Assembly: GCF_003700275.1 (NCBI RefSeq)
Contig: NZ_RBRE01000014.1
Location: 62,001 to 126,000 of the forward strand
Direction of reading: 5' to 3'
From: Pseudomonas cichorii
GTDB lineage: Bacteria > Pseudomonadota > Gammaproteobacteria > Pseudomonadales > Pseudomonadaceae
DNA length: 64,000 nt
Position numbers and translations under genes: made by a program. The notes beneath the pieces are model-generated. The model saw only the letters and a program-made list of their open reading frames with translations, did not search any database and was not told where the DNA came from. This document shows, in pieces, positions 1 through 9,380 of the stretch (positions are counted from its first letter, which is position 1; each line of letters opens with the position of its first letter).

Positions 1-44
1 TCGCCGCAATGGACGAGTTGCGAAGCCGGGGATGGCTTGAGCAT
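1..44 (-). CDS. Start of a divergent gene, cut by the window edge
   Basis: An ATG at 44 on the minus strand opens a frame that stays open to the edge (reads MLKPSPASQLVHCG). It is preceded by a good Shine-Dalgarno-like TGGAGT five to six bases upstream. It lies head to head with the two-component operon. In Pseudomonas, TctD/TctE-type pairs are commonly divergent from an OpdH-type porin and tricarboxylate transporter genes, so such a gene is a reasonable guess. Only 14 residues are visible and they show no family signature, so the product is unassigned. Confidence 0.35.
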   Translation of the reverse strand, partial: MLKPSPASQLVHCG

Positions 45-279
45 GGTTGACTCCATTTATTGTTTTTATTTTACAGACGCATCCAGGCGCCTTTATTTAC
101 GTACCCGTTCTTGCGGGCCGTAGCGCGATGCTAAATGGCGAACCTTTCATAAACCTTTCAACTATCGTTGAGATCTGTAATCAATAGCATCGAGTTGTTT
201 CAATGCTTCACAGGTTGTGGCACGCCTGTACACTCCGCCCTCGTGCCCTCATTACAACACTCGGAATCAGGAGACGGCG

Positions 280-951
280 ATGCGTGTTCTTCTCGTCGAA
301 GACCATCTGCAATTGGCTGAAAGTATCGCTCAGGCGCTCAAGAACGCGGGTTTGAACGTTGATGTGTTGCACGATGGCGTAGCGGCCGACCTGGCCTTGA
401 ACAGTGAACAGTATGCGGTTGCGATCCTCGATGTCGGGTTGCCGCGCATGGATGGTTTTGAAGTGCTGGGACGTTTGCGGGCGCGCAGCAAGAATCTGCC
501 GGTGCTGATGTTGACTGCCCGCAGCGATGTCAAGGATCGGGTGCTCGGGCTCAATCTGGGGGCCGACGATTACCTGGCCAAACCGTTCGAGCTTTCCGAG
601 CTGGAAGCGCGGGTCAAGGCGTTGCTGCGGCGCAGCGTGCTGGGCGGTGAACGGCAGCAGCGCTGCGGGGTGCTGGCCTATGACCTGGATACCAGACGCT
701 TCACTCTGGGCAGCGACTTGCTGACCTTGACCTCCCGCGAGCAGGCCGTGCTTGAAGCGCTGATTGCCCGACCGGGACGGGTGATGAGCAAGGAGCAACT
801 GGCTGCCCAGGTTTTCGGGCTGGACGAAGAGGCCAGCCCGGATGCCATCGAAATCTATGTGCACCGCTTGCGCAAGAAGCTCGACGGTCACCCGGTGGCG
901 ATCGTGACTTTCCGTGGCCTGGGGTATCTGCTGGAAAATCGCGATGCGTAA
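280..951 (+). CDS. tctD: OmpR-family response regulator, TctD-like
   Basis: A DNA-binding response regulator of 223 residues. The receiver domain (about residues 1-115) has the acidic pair E7/D8, the phospho-acceptor D51 in AILDVGLP, T79 and K101. A winged-helix output domain follows (about 125-220) with the usual ending RGLGYLL. The start at 280 is chosen because of the CAGGAGA Shine-Dalgarno at 268-274 and the MRVLLVEDH opening; a longer frame from 217 lacks both. The stop overlaps the start of the kinase gene by 8 bases, so the two are translationally coupled. The receiver resembles TctD, which controls tricarboxylate uptake, but the regulated target is not visible here. Confidence 0.85.
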   Translation: MRVLLVEDHLQLAESIAQALKNAGLNVDVLHDGVAADLALNSEQYAVAILDVGLPRMDGFEVLGRLRARSKNLPVLMLTARSDVKDRVLGLNLGADDYLAKPFELSELEARVKALLRRSVLGGERQQRCGVLAYDLDTRRFTLGSDLLTLTSREQAVLEALIARPGRVMSKEQLAAQVFGLDEEASPDAIEIYVHRLRKKLDGHPVAIVTFRGLGYLLENRDA

Positions 952-2329
952 CGACAGTCTGCGCTGGAGGCTGTTGTGGAATCTGGCGTTGTTGCTGGTC
1001 ATGCTGATGCTGGCCAGCGGCATGAGCGCTTACTGGAATGGGCGTGAGGTGGCGGACACGGCTTATGACCGCACGCTGCTGGCGTCGGCGCGGACTATCG
1101 CTGCCGGGCTCACCCAGCGTGACGGCACGCTGAGCGCCGATGTGCCTTATGTGGCTCTGGATACCTTCGTCTACGACAGCGAAGGACGGATTTACTACCA
1201 GGTCAACGACATCAACAAGACGCTGATTTCCGGCTATGAGAATCTGCCTTCGCCGCCGCCTGGAACCTTGCGTACCGACGATTACCCGGCCCTCGCCAAG
1301 TTCTACAACGGGGTTTATCTGGGCCAGGATGTGCGGGTGGTCAGCCTGCTCAAGCCGGTCAGCGAGCCCGGCATGAACGGGATTGCGGAAATTCGTGTGG
1401 CAGAAACCCAGGAAGCCAGGGTGCGCATGGCCCGTAGCCTGATGGCCGACACTCTGTTGCGGCTCGGCATGCTGGGTGGCGGTGCCTTGCTGCTGGTGTG
1501 GATCACGGTCAGTTCTGCATTGCGCCCGCTGGAGCGACTGCGCACGGCTGTGGAGGAGCGGCAAACCGATGACTTGCGGGCGCTGCCGATGGTCGAGGTG
1601 CAACATGAATTGCGCCCGCTGGTAAATGCGCTCAACCATTTCACCGAGCGTTTACGGGTGCAGTTCGAGCGTCAGGCGCAGTTTATCGCCGATGCGGCCC
1701 ATGAGTTGCGTACGCCATTGGCGGCGCTCAAGGCTCGGGTCGAGCTTGGCTTGCGCGATACCGATCCAGCCCAGTGGCGTGCCACTCTTGAAGCTTCTGC
1801 CCAGGGCACCGATCGACTGACATCCCTGGCCAACCAGCTGTTATCACTGGCACGCATCGAGAACGGTGCCCGTGCGATTGCCGAAGGCGGTGTACAGAAG
1901 CTGGATCTGAGCCAGTTGGCTCGTGAGTTGGGGATGGCGATGGCGCCTCTGGCCCATTCACGTGGCGTGGCGCTGGCGCTTGAGGCCAATGAACCGGTCT
2001 GGCTGCGTGGCGAGCCGACGCTGCTCAATGAGTTGCTGAGCAATCTGGTCGACAACGCGCTGGCGCACACCCCGGCAGGCGGCAACGTGATATTGCGGGT
2101 TTATGCGCCGTGTATTCTTGAAGTCGAGGATGACGGCTCAGGGATTCCTGAAGAAGACCGTGAACGGGTGTTCGAGCGTTTCTACCGTCGCAATCAACAA
2201 GGCACCGGTTCCGGGCTGGGCCTGGCAATCGTCGGCGAAATCTGCCGCGCCCATCTGGCGCAAATCACTCTGCATGATGGTGCGCAGCGAGGTCTCAAGG
2301 TCCGGGTCAGTTTTGCTGACTTTCAGTAA
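944..2329 (+). CDS. tctE: Sensor histidine kinase, TctE-like
   Basis: A membrane histidine kinase of 461 residues, partner of the preceding regulator. It has TM1 at about 10-30, a periplasmic sensor of about 140 residues, TM2 at about 170-192 and a short linker. The H box DAAHELRTPLA has the phospho-acceptor H253. The N box NLVDNALAH and the G boxes DDGSGIP and GTGSGLGL complete the ATP-binding domain. The periplasmic domain is of the 2CSK_N type seen in TctE/QseC-like sensors, which suggests a small organic ligand such as citrate. The start at 944 gives an 8-base overlap with the regulator. The last 7 bases overlap the convergent HDOD gene. Confidence 0.85.
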   Translation: MRNDSLRWRLLWNLALLLVMLMLASGMSAYWNGREVADTAYDRTLLASARTIAAGLTQRDGTLSADVPYVALDTFVYDSEGRIYYQVNDINKTLISGYENLPSPPPGTLRTDDYPALAKFYNGVYLGQDVRVVSLLKPVSEPGMNGIAEIRVAETQEARVRMARSLMADTLLRLGMLGGGALLLVWITVSSALRPLERLRTAVEERQTDDLRALPMVEVQHELRPLVNALNHFTERLRVQFERQAQFIADAAHELRTPLAALKARVELGLRDTDPAQWRATLEASAQGTDRLTSLANQLLSLARIENGARAIAEGGVQKLDLSQLARELGMAMAPLAHSRGVALALEANEPVWLRGEPTLLNELLSNLVDNALAHTPAGGNVILRVYAPCILEVEDDGSGIPEEDRERVFERFYRRNQQGTGSGLGLAIVGEICRAHLAQITLHDGAQRGLKVRVSFADFQ

Positions 2330-3144
2330 AGCATGCCCATCGCTTCGTCCATTTCCGCACTCAGCAGCCCGCCCGCCACATTCAGCCCCAATTGATGAAA
2401 GGCGGGCACGTCGACAATATCGATCTGGCTGAAAGGATGCCCGGTGTTCCTGTGGATATGCAGCGTGGCGACTTGTACCAGATCGATGTAATCGGCGCTT
2501 TTGGAGACGCGGGTGAAATCCTGGAACTGCGCCGGCACTGCTGCCAGCGGCGCGGGGAAGTCCCAGGAGCGCAACAGCCGTTCACCGATGATCGGATGGA
2601 TGTTGTCGATCACATGATTGAGGCTGACCGGATCGGATAGCAGGTCGAAATGGTCTTCGGCGTACGTCAGGATCGGCAGGATGCCGATCAGGTGAATCAA
2701 CCCGGCGAGTGTTGCCTGATCCGGTTTCAGATTGGTGTGGCGGTGACAAAGGGTGTAGCTGATTCCGGCCACCTGCAGGCTCTGCTTCCAGATTTCCCGC
2801 ATCTTGTGTTCGATGACTTCCGACTTGGCATGAAACATCTGCTCGACCACCAGGCCGATTGCCAGGTTGCAGGTGTAATTGACCCCAAGGCGACGGATGG
2901 CGGTGTTCACGTCGCTGACTTCAAAGTTGGCACGCAGCAGCGGGCTGTTGGCAACCTTGATCAGCCGTGCGGACAGCGCGGTATCGCTGCCGATGACTTT
3001 ACTCAGGTCGGCAATGCTTATTTCGGTGTTTTCGGCAGCCACGCGAATTTTCAGGGCTACCTCTGGCAGGGTAGGCAGAAACAAGGCATCTCTATCGATT
3101 GCCTTGATCAAGTTTCTCTGCACCTCGTCAGCCATCTTGCTCAT
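2323..3144 (-). CDS. HDOD domain protein
   Basis: A 273-residue soluble protein made almost entirely of one HDOD domain, a degenerate relative of the HD phosphohydrolases found in signalling proteins. Typical features are FLPTLPEVALKI near residue 23 and the helix containing DTALSARLIKVANSPL. The HD metal residues are not evident, as is normal for HDOD. Members act as non-catalytic adaptors in stress, motility and c-di-GMP signalling, but the partner cannot be told from sequence. It is monocistronic, convergent with the kinase gene (7-base overlap) and about 110 bases downstream of ygfZ, which is on the same strand. Confidence 0.8.
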   Translation of the reverse strand: MSKMADEVQRNLIKAIDRDALFLPTLPEVALKIRVAAENTEISIADLSKVIGSDTALSARLIKVANSPLLRANFEVSDVNTAIRRLGVNYTCNLAIGLVVEQMFHAKSEVIEHKMREIWKQSLQVAGISYTLCHRHTNLKPDQATLAGLIHLIGILPILTYAEDHFDLLSDPVSLNHVIDNIHPIIGERLLRSWDFPAPLAAVPAQFQDFTRVSKSADYIDLVQVATLHIHRNTGHPFSQIDIVDVPAFHQLGLNVAGGLLSAEMDEAMGMLY

Positions 3145-3255
3145 GTTGCATCTCGCAGCCGTTAGGGGTGTTCAGGCCGCCTGTGCGCCGGTCAGGCGCC
3201 AGGAGGCCGGATAACTTTTGTGACAGTTGTAGCGCGTGGGTGTTCGCTGTGAGGC

Positions 3256-4197
3256 TTAACGCTGGGTTTCGAGCTTGCTGTCCAGGATGTAAGGCAGTTC
3301 GCTCAATTGCAGGGTCGGACCGTCGGGCGCGCCAAGGTGAAGGTTGCCGCTTTCGGCCGCATCGGCCTGCAGTACGGCCAGCAACTCGATGCCTTGTTCG
3401 GCACTGGCGGCGATAACGACATTGCCCACGGCGCTATTGTGCACAGGCGAAAACAGCGCTGTACCGGGTTCGGGAAGCTCGACTGACTCAAGTGACAGGC
3501 GATAAAGCCTGCGTTTGAGTTTGCCCAGATACTGCATGCGGGCGACGATTTCCTGGCCGGTGTAGCAGCCCTTCTTGAAGCTGACGCCGCCGACGGCCTG
3601 CAGGTTGATCATCTGCGGAATGAATTCTTCGCGCGTGCTGCCCACGACCTGGCCGATACCGGCGCGGATCTGGCCTAGCAGCCAGTCATTGAGCGGAGCT
3701 TCGGCCAATTGTGCAGCCAGCCGCGATTTCACGCTTTCGGCCTGATCGGCATGAGCCCAGAGTTCGGCGCGTCCAGGCGATACGCGGATGGCCAGCAGGT
3801 CGTTGGCGCGTACCAGCGCATCGGTGTCCTGAGGCAGGTCCAGGCCAAGGCTGACCAGCGCACCATCACCATCCTGCAGGCCGAAACGCACCCAGGCGGC
3901 GCTTTCGTCAGTCAGTTTGGACTTGGAGAACACTGCATATTTCTTCAGGTCCAGCAATTGCGGCTCGATCAGCTCGCTGGCCATGGCCAGCAGGCAGGCA
4001 TCGGTTTCGAGCACGATGCGAAAGCTCGATTGCATGCGGCCTTTTTGCGTGCAGCGGGCACCGAGGCTGGACCTGGTGTCGCTCAGGTAGTTGAGGTTGC
4101 AGGTCAACTGACCCTGCAGGAATTTGCTGGCATCCACGCCGCGAACGGCAAGAATGCCCTCATGGGATAGCGTGCTGAAGAAAGCTGAGTGGGCCAT
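3256..4197 (-). CDS. ygfZ: Folate-binding Fe-S cluster repair protein YgfZ
   Basis: A 313-residue member of the YgfZ/GcvT family. It helps to maintain or repair certain iron-sulfur enzymes using tetrahydrofolate, in the cytoplasm. The diagnostic KGCYTGQE motif with its reactive cysteine is present, as are QGQLTCNL near the N-terminus and the GcvT-like folate fold. The frame is open well upstream, but the family start is MAHSAFF at 4197; an ATG two codons earlier (4203) is an alternative. It is divergent from sdhE, another factor acting on a flavin and Fe-S respiratory enzyme, an arrangement common in Pseudomonas. Confidence 0.9.
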   Translation of the reverse strand: MAHSAFFSTLSHEGILAVRGVDASKFLQGQLTCNLNYLSDTRSSLGARCTQKGRMQSSFRIVLETDACLLAMASELIEPQLLDLKKYAVFSKSKLTDESAAWVRFGLQDGDGALVSLGLDLPQDTDALVRANDLLAIRVSPGRAELWAHADQAESVKSRLAAQLAEAPLNDWLLGQIRAGIGQVVGSTREEFIPQMINLQAVGGVSFKKGCYTGQEIVARMQYLGKLKRRLYRLSLESVELPEPGTALFSPVHNSAVGNVVIAASAEQGIELLAVLQADAAESGNLHLGAPDGPTLQLSELPYILDSKLETQR

Positions 4198-4338
4198 GGT
4201 CATCGCAAGAGAAAAAGTCTGGGGCACATCATAGTGCCGAGTCGTGAATATGGGTATATGAAAACTGCTGCGACCATTGTGCAATTCGCTCAAGCGGCTC
4301 GCGCCTGTATACTCGCGGCCTACTTTGAGGAGCGCTCC

Positions 4339-4593
4339 ATGGTCGAAGACGTCGAACTCAACCGCCTTTATTGGCACAGCCGCCGCGGCATGCTTGAACT
4401 GGACGTGCTGCTGGTGCCGTTCGTCCGGGAAGTCTACCCGCATTTGAATGAAGAGGATCGTGACCTTTATCGTCGCCTGCTCAGTTGCGAGGATCAGGAC
4501 ATGTTCGGCTGGTTCATGCAGCGTGCCGAATCCGAAGATCCCGAGCTGCAGCGTATGGTCCGCATGATTCTGGACCGTGTCCAGCCCAAGTGA
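4339..4593 (+). CDS. sdhE: Succinate dehydrogenase flavinylation factor SdhE
   Basis: An 84-residue protein of the SdhE/YgfY family, needed for covalent attachment of FAD to succinate dehydrogenase and fumarate reductase flavoproteins. The diagnostic RGMLELD motif (RGxxE) lies at about residues 16-22, and the five-helix pattern ends in ILDRVQPK. The start at 4339 follows a GAGG Shine-Dalgarno at 4327-4330. A good -10-like TATACT is at 4308-4313, but its -35 is poor. The gene overlaps ygfX by 17 bases, so both are translated from one message. Confidence 0.92.
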   Translation: MVEDVELNRLYWHSRRGMLELDVLLVPFVREVYPHLNEEDRDLYRRLLSCEDQDMFGWFMQRAESEDPELQRMVRMILDRVQPK

Positions 4594-5041
4594 TCGTTTC
4601 GAGTGCCATTGGCAGGCTTCGCGTCTGCTGCTGGCGGGTTATCTGAGCGCCCAGCTATTGGCGCTCGTTGCCCTGTACTGGCTCGATATCCCCGGCTGGG
4701 CCGCTGTGTCCGGCGTCGTGCTGTGTCTGGCGCACGGTTTGTGGGTCGTGCCCCGATCGATTCTGCTCAGCAGTCGCTCGTCCTTTACTGCCTTGCGGCG
4801 TGATCGCCGGGGCTGGCAGTTATGGAGCGAGCAGGGTGGTTGGCAGCCCGTACAACTTTGCCGTGACAGCCTGGCCTTGCCATGGATCGTCATTTTGCGC
4901 TTTCGTCTGGTAAAGGACGGGCGAGCCGGGCGCTACCTGCAAAGCCTCTGTATCCCGCGCGATGCGCTGACGCCGGATAGCCACCGACGTCTGCGCGTAC
5001 GCTTGAAGTTCAGCCCGCGTAGGTGGGCGGTACCAGAATAG
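4577..5041 (+). CDS. YgfX/CptA-like membrane protein
   Basis: A 154-residue protein with two hydrophobic segments near the N-terminus (about 16-35 and 40-60) and a soluble C-terminal part rich in Arg and Trp. Its position overlapping sdhE and its topology match the YgfX (CptA) family. In E. coli that protein was described as an inner-membrane toxin acting on cytoskeletal proteins, with the sdhE product proposed as its antitoxin, a claim that remains debated. The start is GTG at 4577 inside sdhE. Its 3' end overlaps the convergent nadB gene by 32 bases. Confidence 0.75.
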   Translation: MSSPSDRFECHWQASRLLLAGYLSAQLLALVALYWLDIPGWAAVSGVVLCLAHGLWVVPRSILLSSRSSFTALRRDRRGWQLWSEQGGWQPVQLCRDSLALPWIVILRFRLVKDGRAGRYLQSLCIPRDALTPDSHRRLRVRLKFSPRRWAVPE

Positions 5042-6626
5042 TGTCCAGCGCTTCTGGCAGCATTTGCGGGTAATCCAGCGTGTAATGCAGTCCTCGGGAT
5101 TCCTTGCGTTCCATGGCCGAGCGGATCATCAGTTCGGCAACCTGTGCCAGATTGCGCAACTCGATCAGGTCGCGACTGACTTTATAGTTGCTGTAGAACT
5201 CATCAATCTCGTCGAGCAGCAGACGAACCCGGTGCTGGGCGCGCTGCAAGCGCTTGTTGGTGCGCACTATACCCACGTAGTCCCACATGAAACGCCGCAA
5301 CTCATCCCAGTTGTGGGCGATGATCACATCTTCGTCCGAGTCGGTTACCTGGCTGGCATCCCAGGCCGGCAGATTGTCCGGCATCTGAATGTCGGCCAGT
5401 TGCGCCTCGATGTCCGCCGCCGCAGAGCGCGCATAGACAAAACATTCGAGCAGCGAGTTGCTGGCCATGCGATTGGCGCCGTGCAGGCCGGTAAAGCTGG
5501 TTTCGCCGATGGCATAGAGGCCGGGTACGTCGGTGCGGCCCTGGTTATCGACCATCACGCCGCCGCAGGTGTAATGCGCCGCCGGCACCACCGGGATAGG
5601 TTGTCTGGTGATGTCGATGGAGAATTCGAGGCAGCGCTCGTAGACGGTCGGGAAGTGAGACTTGATGAAGGCTTCAGGCTTGTGACTGATGTCCAGGTAG
5701 ACGCAGTCGATGCCCAGGCGCTTCATTTCGTGGTCGATGGCGCGGGCGACGATGTCCCGCGGAGCCAGTTCGGCCCGCTCATCGAAGCGCGGCATGAAGC
5801 GTTCGCCATTGGGCAGCTTGAGATAGGCGCCTTCGCCACGTAATGCTTCCGTGATCAGAAAGCTCTTGGCCTGCGGGTGATAGAGGCAGGTCGGGTGGAA
5901 TTGGTTGAACTCCAGGTTGGCGACCCGACAACCGGAACGCCAGGCCATGGCGATACCGTCGCCACAGGCGCCGTCCGGGTTGCTGGTATAAAGGTAGACC
6001 TTTGCCGCACCGCCCGAAGCCAGAATGGTGAAGCGTGCGCCATAAGTATCGACTTCGCCGGTCTTGCGGTTGAGCACATAGGCGCCCAGGCAGCGCTGGC
6101 CGCTCAGGCCCAGGCGCCGCTCGGTGATCAGGTCGATGGCGGCGCGCTGATCCAGCAGTTCGATGTTCGGACGTTTGCTGGCCTGTTCGAACAGCGTCTT
6201 GAAAATGGCTGCCCCGGTTGCGTCGGCAGCATGGATGATCCGCCGATGGCTATGGCCGCCTTCGCGGGTCAGGTGGAATTCAAAGCTGCTTTCTTCGCTG
6301 CCCGAGTGTTCGCCGCGGGTGAACGGAACGCCTTGGTCTATCAGCCACTGGATCGATTCGCGGCTATGCTCGACCGTAAAGCGCACCGCATCTTCATTAC
6401 ACAGACCACCACCGGCATTGAGGGTGTCCTCGACATGAGACTGTACGGTGTCGGTGTCGTCGAGCACGGCAGCCACGCCACCCTGAGCCCAGAATGTCGA
6501 GCCGTTGGACAGGTCGCCTTTGCTCAGGACGGCGATGCGTAGATGGTCGGGAAGGGTCAGCGCCAGACTCAGGCCCGCCGCACCGCTGCCAATCACCAGT
6601 ACATCGTGCTGAAAATGTTGACTCAT
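5010..6626 (-). CDS. nadB: L-aspartate oxidase
   Basis: The first enzyme of de novo NAD synthesis. It oxidises L-aspartate to iminoaspartate, which NadA condenses with dihydroxyacetone phosphate. The protein has 538 residues, the usual length. The FAD-binding [13 protein letters not shown] is at about residues 9-21. The succinate dehydrogenase/fumarate reductase flavoprotein fold is complete, including [30 protein letters not shown] and the [12 protein letters not shown] segment. The start MSQHFQHD at 6626 fits the family; the frame extends further upstream without support. It is monocistronic and divergent from algU, the standard Pseudomonas arrangement. Confidence 0.95.
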   Translation of the reverse strand: MSQHFQHDVLVIGSGAAGLSLALTLPDHLRIAVLSKGDLSNGSTFWAQGGVAAVLDDTDTVQSHVEDTLNAGGGLCNEDAVRFTVEHSRESIQWLIDQGVPFTRGEHSGSEESSFEFHLTREGGHSHRRIIHAADATGAAIFKTLFEQASKRPNIELLDQRAAIDLITERRLGLSGQRCLGAYVLNRKTGEVDTYGARFTILASGGAAKVYLYTSNPDGACGDGIAMAWRSGCRVANLEFNQFHPTCLYHPQAKSFLITEALRGEGAYLKLPNGERFMPRFDERAELAPRDIVARAIDHEMKRLGIDCVYLDISHKPEAFIKSHFPTVYERCLEFSIDITRQPIPVVPAAHYTCGGVMVDNQGRTDVPGLYAIGETSFTGLHGANRMASNSLLECFVYARSAAADIEAQLADIQMPDNLPAWDASQVTDSDEDVIIAHNWDELRRFMWDYVGIVRTNKRLQRAQHRVRLLLDEIDEFYSNYKVSRDLIELRNLAQVAELMIRSAMERKESRGLHYTLDYPQMLPEALDTILVPPTYAG

Positions 6627-6941
6627 GTAGGAATTCTGCCTTTGGCGGCCATCAGGGAGATGCAGTTTCAAAACGCCCGTTCATGGTGCATGGCAGGCTG
6701 GATTCTGCACAGCAACGCAGTTCGTGCTGAAACGGCAACAGGCCCTAGTATAAGTAAGGGGGTAACGGCACAATAGCCTCGCTTTCATGGCATTGTGAGA
6801 CCATCGCGGGGCTGAATTGTGCGCCAGTCCCTGACGCCATGCATACCGTTTTCCGTTGCACCGTCTGGTGGACGTCAATCACCGGGCTGGTCTGGCCGAA
6901 AACGCTGCAGGATGTGTCTTTCACCAGTGTTCGGATCCTGG

Positions 6942-6968
6942 GAACTTTTAATGAGGCCCAAGTTCAAT
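6942..6968 (+). promoter_or_regulatory. AlgU-type promoter upstream of algU (P1-like)
   Basis: GAACTT at 6942-6947, a 16-base spacer and TCAAT at 6964-6968. This fits the sigma-22/sigma-E consensus GAACTT-N16/17-TCtgA. The P. aeruginosa algU gene is known to have autoregulated promoters of this type. The predicted start is about 240 bases upstream of the algU ATG, leaving a long leader. Confidence 0.65.
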
Positions 6969-7124
6969 AGCTGGTTGCCTGTAAAGGACAGCGGCGGCTT
7001 GCGTGAAGTCGATCAATCATCGACAGCGGAGCCGGCGAAAAGACTATTACGCAGCCGACTGGTTCGAGCTGCGTTTTTCGTGCAGGCCAAATGAGTGTCT
7101 GCAGGAAACTTGCCTGGAAGGGGA

Positions 7125-7151
7125 GAACTTTTGCGAAAAGCCCGAGTCTAT
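7125..7151 (+). promoter_or_regulatory. AlgU-type promoter proximal to algU (P3-like)
   Basis: GAACTT at 7125-7130, a 16-base spacer and TCTAT at 7147-7151, about 60 bases upstream of the algU start codon. The match is better placed than the distal site and corresponds in position and sequence to the strong autoregulated algU promoter of P. aeruginosa. Together the two sites imply positive feedback of AlgU on its own operon. Confidence 0.8.
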
Positions 7152-7210
7152 GTTTGCAAGCCTGAACAATGGCTGTTGCAACACCCCTCCAAGCTTAACG
7201 AGGAGTGTTC

Positions 7211-7792
7211 ATGCTAACCCAGGAAGAGGATCAGCAGCTTGTCGAGCGCGTTCAGCGCGGTGACACGCGAGCATTTGATCTGTTGGTGCTGAAGTATCAG
7301 CACAAGATTCTAGGGTTGATCGTGCGTTTCGTGCACGACACCCATGAGGCTCAGGATGTTGCACAGGAAGCCTTTATCAAGGCCTACCGTGCGCTTGGAA
7401 ACTTTCGCGGTGACAGCGCTTTCTATACATGGCTGTACCGCATCGCCATTAACACGGCGAAAAACTATTTGGTGTCGCGCGGTCGGCGGCCACCAGATAG
7501 CGATGTAAGGTCTGAAGATGCGGAGTTCTACGACGGCGATCATGGCCTCAAGGACATCGAATCGCCGGAGCGTGCATTGTTGAGGGATGAGATCGAGGGC
7601 ACAGTCCATCGGACCATCCAGCTTCTCCCGGAAGATTTGCGTACGGCTCTAACTTTGCGTGAATTTGATGGTCTGAGTTATGAAGACATTGCGAGCGTCA
7701 TGCAGTGTCCCGTTGGTACCGTGCGCTCCCGGATCTTCCGCGCTCGGGAAGCCATCGATAAAGCCCTGCAGCCGTTGTTGCAGGAATCCTGA
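7211..7792 (+). CDS. algU: Extracytoplasmic sigma factor AlgU (sigma-22)
   Basis: The RpoE-type sigma factor that drives the envelope-stress response and alginate synthesis. It has 193 residues. Region 2 (about 20-95) includes EAQDVAQEAFIKAYRAL and the -10-recognising FYTWLYRIAINTAKNYL. Region 4 (about 130-185) includes LREFDGLSYEDIASVMQCPVGTVRSRIFRARE cut across the helix-turn-helix. The start at 7211 follows GAGGAG-type Shine-Dalgarno (AGGAGTG at 7201-7207). It heads the algU-mucA-mucB-mucD cluster, is held inactive by MucA, and is preceded by two AlgU-type promoters. Confidence 0.97.
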   Translation: MLTQEEDQQLVERVQRGDTRAFDLLVLKYQHKILGLIVRFVHDTHEAQDVAQEAFIKAYRALGNFRGDSAFYTWLYRIAINTAKNYLVSRGRRPPDSDVRSEDAEFYDGDHGLKDIESPERALLRDEIEGTVHRTIQLLPEDLRTALTLREFDGLSYEDIASVMQCPVGTVRSRIFRAREAIDKALQPLLQES

Positions 7793-7824
7793 GACAGCGG
7801 CGATAGCCAAGAGAGGAAACCGCC

Positions 7825-8415
7825 ATGAGTCGTGAAGCCCTGCAGGAATCGCTGTCCGCAGTGATGGATAACGAAGCGGATGAGTTGGAGTTACGTCGGG
7901 TACTGAATGCCATCGACGACGCCGATACACGTGCCACGTGGTCGCGTTATCAGGTTGCCCGTGCTGCCATGCACAAAGAGTTGCTGATGCCTCACCTGGA
8001 TATTTCGGCTGCTGTATCTGCCGCAATCGCCGATGAAGTCAGCCCGCTCAAGGTCGCTCGCGGCCCGTGGCGTACTCTGGGCCGTCTGGCCGTTGCCGCT
8101 TCGGTAACTGTCGCCGTCCTGGCTGGTGTTCGTCTCTATAACCAGGACGAAATCGCAGGTGCACAGTTGGCACAGCAGGTTCAACAGCCAGCCAATCTGT
8201 CCGTACCGCAAGTGAAAGGTCCGGCAGTACTGGCTGGTTACACCGAGACCGAGCAAGCTCCAGGCCCGATGGCCAATGGTGTATTGCAGGGTCAGGCCGG
8301 TGAAGGCGATCAGCGTCTGCCAGGCTATCTGCGCCAGCACGCTCAGGAAGCTGCGTTGAAGGGTACTGAAAGCGCGCTGCCATACGCACGTGCCGCCAGC
8401 CTGGAAAACCGTTAA
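7825..8415 (+). CDS. mucA: Anti-sigma factor MucA
   Basis: An inner-membrane anti-sigma factor of 196 residues that binds AlgU in the cytoplasm and MucB in the periplasm. The cytoplasmic RseA-like domain (about 1-80) begins MSREALQESLSAVMDNEADELE. One transmembrane segment lies at about 88-105 (LAVAASVTVAVLAGV), followed by a periplasmic tail. Regulated proteolysis by AlgW and MucP releases AlgU. The length is close to that of full-length P. aeruginosa MucA and no mucA22-type frameshift is seen, so this allele should not by itself cause mucoidy. It lies 32 bases after algU. Confidence 0.95.
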   Translation: MSREALQESLSAVMDNEADELELRRVLNAIDDADTRATWSRYQVARAAMHKELLMPHLDISAAVSAAIADEVSPLKVARGPWRTLGRLAVAASVTVAVLAGVRLYNQDEIAGAQLAQQVQQPANLSVPQVKGPAVLAGYTETEQAPGPMANGVLQGQAGEGDQRLPGYLRQHAQEAALKGTESALPYARAASLENR

Positions 8416-8423
8416 GGAGGAAC

Positions 8424-9380
8424 ATGCGAGCCGTCCCGCTATTGCCGCTTTTGCTCGGTGGATGGCTTGCCCTTCCCGCGCATGCTGATGATGCGCAAGA
8501 CATGTTCAAGCGTCTTGCGCAGGCCAATCAACAACAGAGCTATCAGGGTACCTTCGTCTACGAGCGTAACGGCAGTTTTTCGACTCACCGTATCTGGCAC
8601 AGCGTTGCCGACGGCAAAGTCAGAGAAAGACTGCTGCAGCTCGATGGTTCGGCCCAGGAAGTCTCGCGTGTTGATGGTCTGACCCAATGCGTAAGTGGCA
8701 CGCTCGTTTCGGGCGTGGCCAATCCTTCCGATTCGACTGCTCGCGTATTCGATACCAAGAAGCTCTCGGCCTGGTACGACATGACCGTTATTGGCAAGTC
8801 CAGGGTCGCGGGTCGTGCTGCGACCATTGTGGCAATGACGCCCAAGGACCAGCACCGATACGGTATCGAACTGCATGTGGACAATGAAACCGGTCTGCCT
8901 CTGAAGTCTCTCCTCCTGAGTGAGAAGGGCCAGTTGCTGGAGCGCTTCCAGTTCACCGAGTTTGATACGACGGTTCCTTCCGATGCGTCTCTGCAACCCA
9001 GTTCGGACTGCAAGTCGGTCAGTGCCGTCAAGGCAAAGACCGAGTCTGCCAGTGCTCCTGTAGCGTGGCGCTCCGAGTGGGTGCCGCCTGGTTTCGAGCT
9101 CAGCAGCAGTGCTGTTCGCAAGGATCCTGCATCCAAGGCGCTGGTCACCAGTCTGATGTATGGCGATGGCCTGGCACGTTTTTCAGTGTTTATCGAGTCG
9201 GTGAGCGATGGTGCCACCACTGATATCCGTACCCAGTTGGGGCCTACCGTTGCCGTGTCGCGCAGGCTCACCACTTCTCGTGGTGTGGTGATGGTGACGG
9301 TGGTTGGCGAGATCCCGTTGGGGACCGCCGAGCATGTGGCGCTGTCCATGCGCAGCACAGAAGTGCAGGCCAGCAAGTAG
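8424..9380 (+). CDS. mucB: Periplasmic sigma-factor regulator MucB (RseB type)
   Basis: A 318-residue secreted protein of the MucB/RseB family. It binds the periplasmic tail of MucA and protects it from the AlgW protease until lipopolysaccharide intermediates accumulate. A signal peptide is evident (MRAVPLLPLLLGGWLALPAHA), followed by a large lipoprotein-like N-terminal domain (about 25-200, with QSYQGTFVYE) and a small C-terminal domain (about 215-315). The gene starts 8 bases after mucA with an AAGGAGGA Shine-Dalgarno, so it is in the same transcript. Confidence 0.95.
   Translation: MRAVPLLPLLLGGWLALPAHADDAQDMFKRLAQANQQQSYQGTFVYERNGSFSTHRIWHSVADGKVRERLLQLDGSAQEVSRVDGLTQCVSGTLVSGVANPSDSTARVFDTKKLSAWYDMTVIGKSRVAGRAATIVAMTPKDQHRYGIELHVDNETGLPLKSLLLSEKGQLLERFQFTEFDTTVPSDASLQPSSDCKSVSAVKAKTESASAPVAWRSEWVPPGFELSSSAVRKDPASKALVTSLMYGDGLARFSVFIESVSDGATTDIRTQLGPTVAVSRRLTTSRGVVMVTVVGEIPLGTAEHVALSMRSTEVQASK

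Noticed and set aside
208-1023. Long minus-strand frame opposite the response regulator
   Set aside because: It is the antisense shadow of a high-GC gene with clear receiver-domain motifs on the plus strand.
6951-7094. A 47-codon frame (MRPKFNSWLP...) in the algU leader
   Set aside because: It begins inside the distal AlgU promoter, has no ribosome binding site and no recognisable product.
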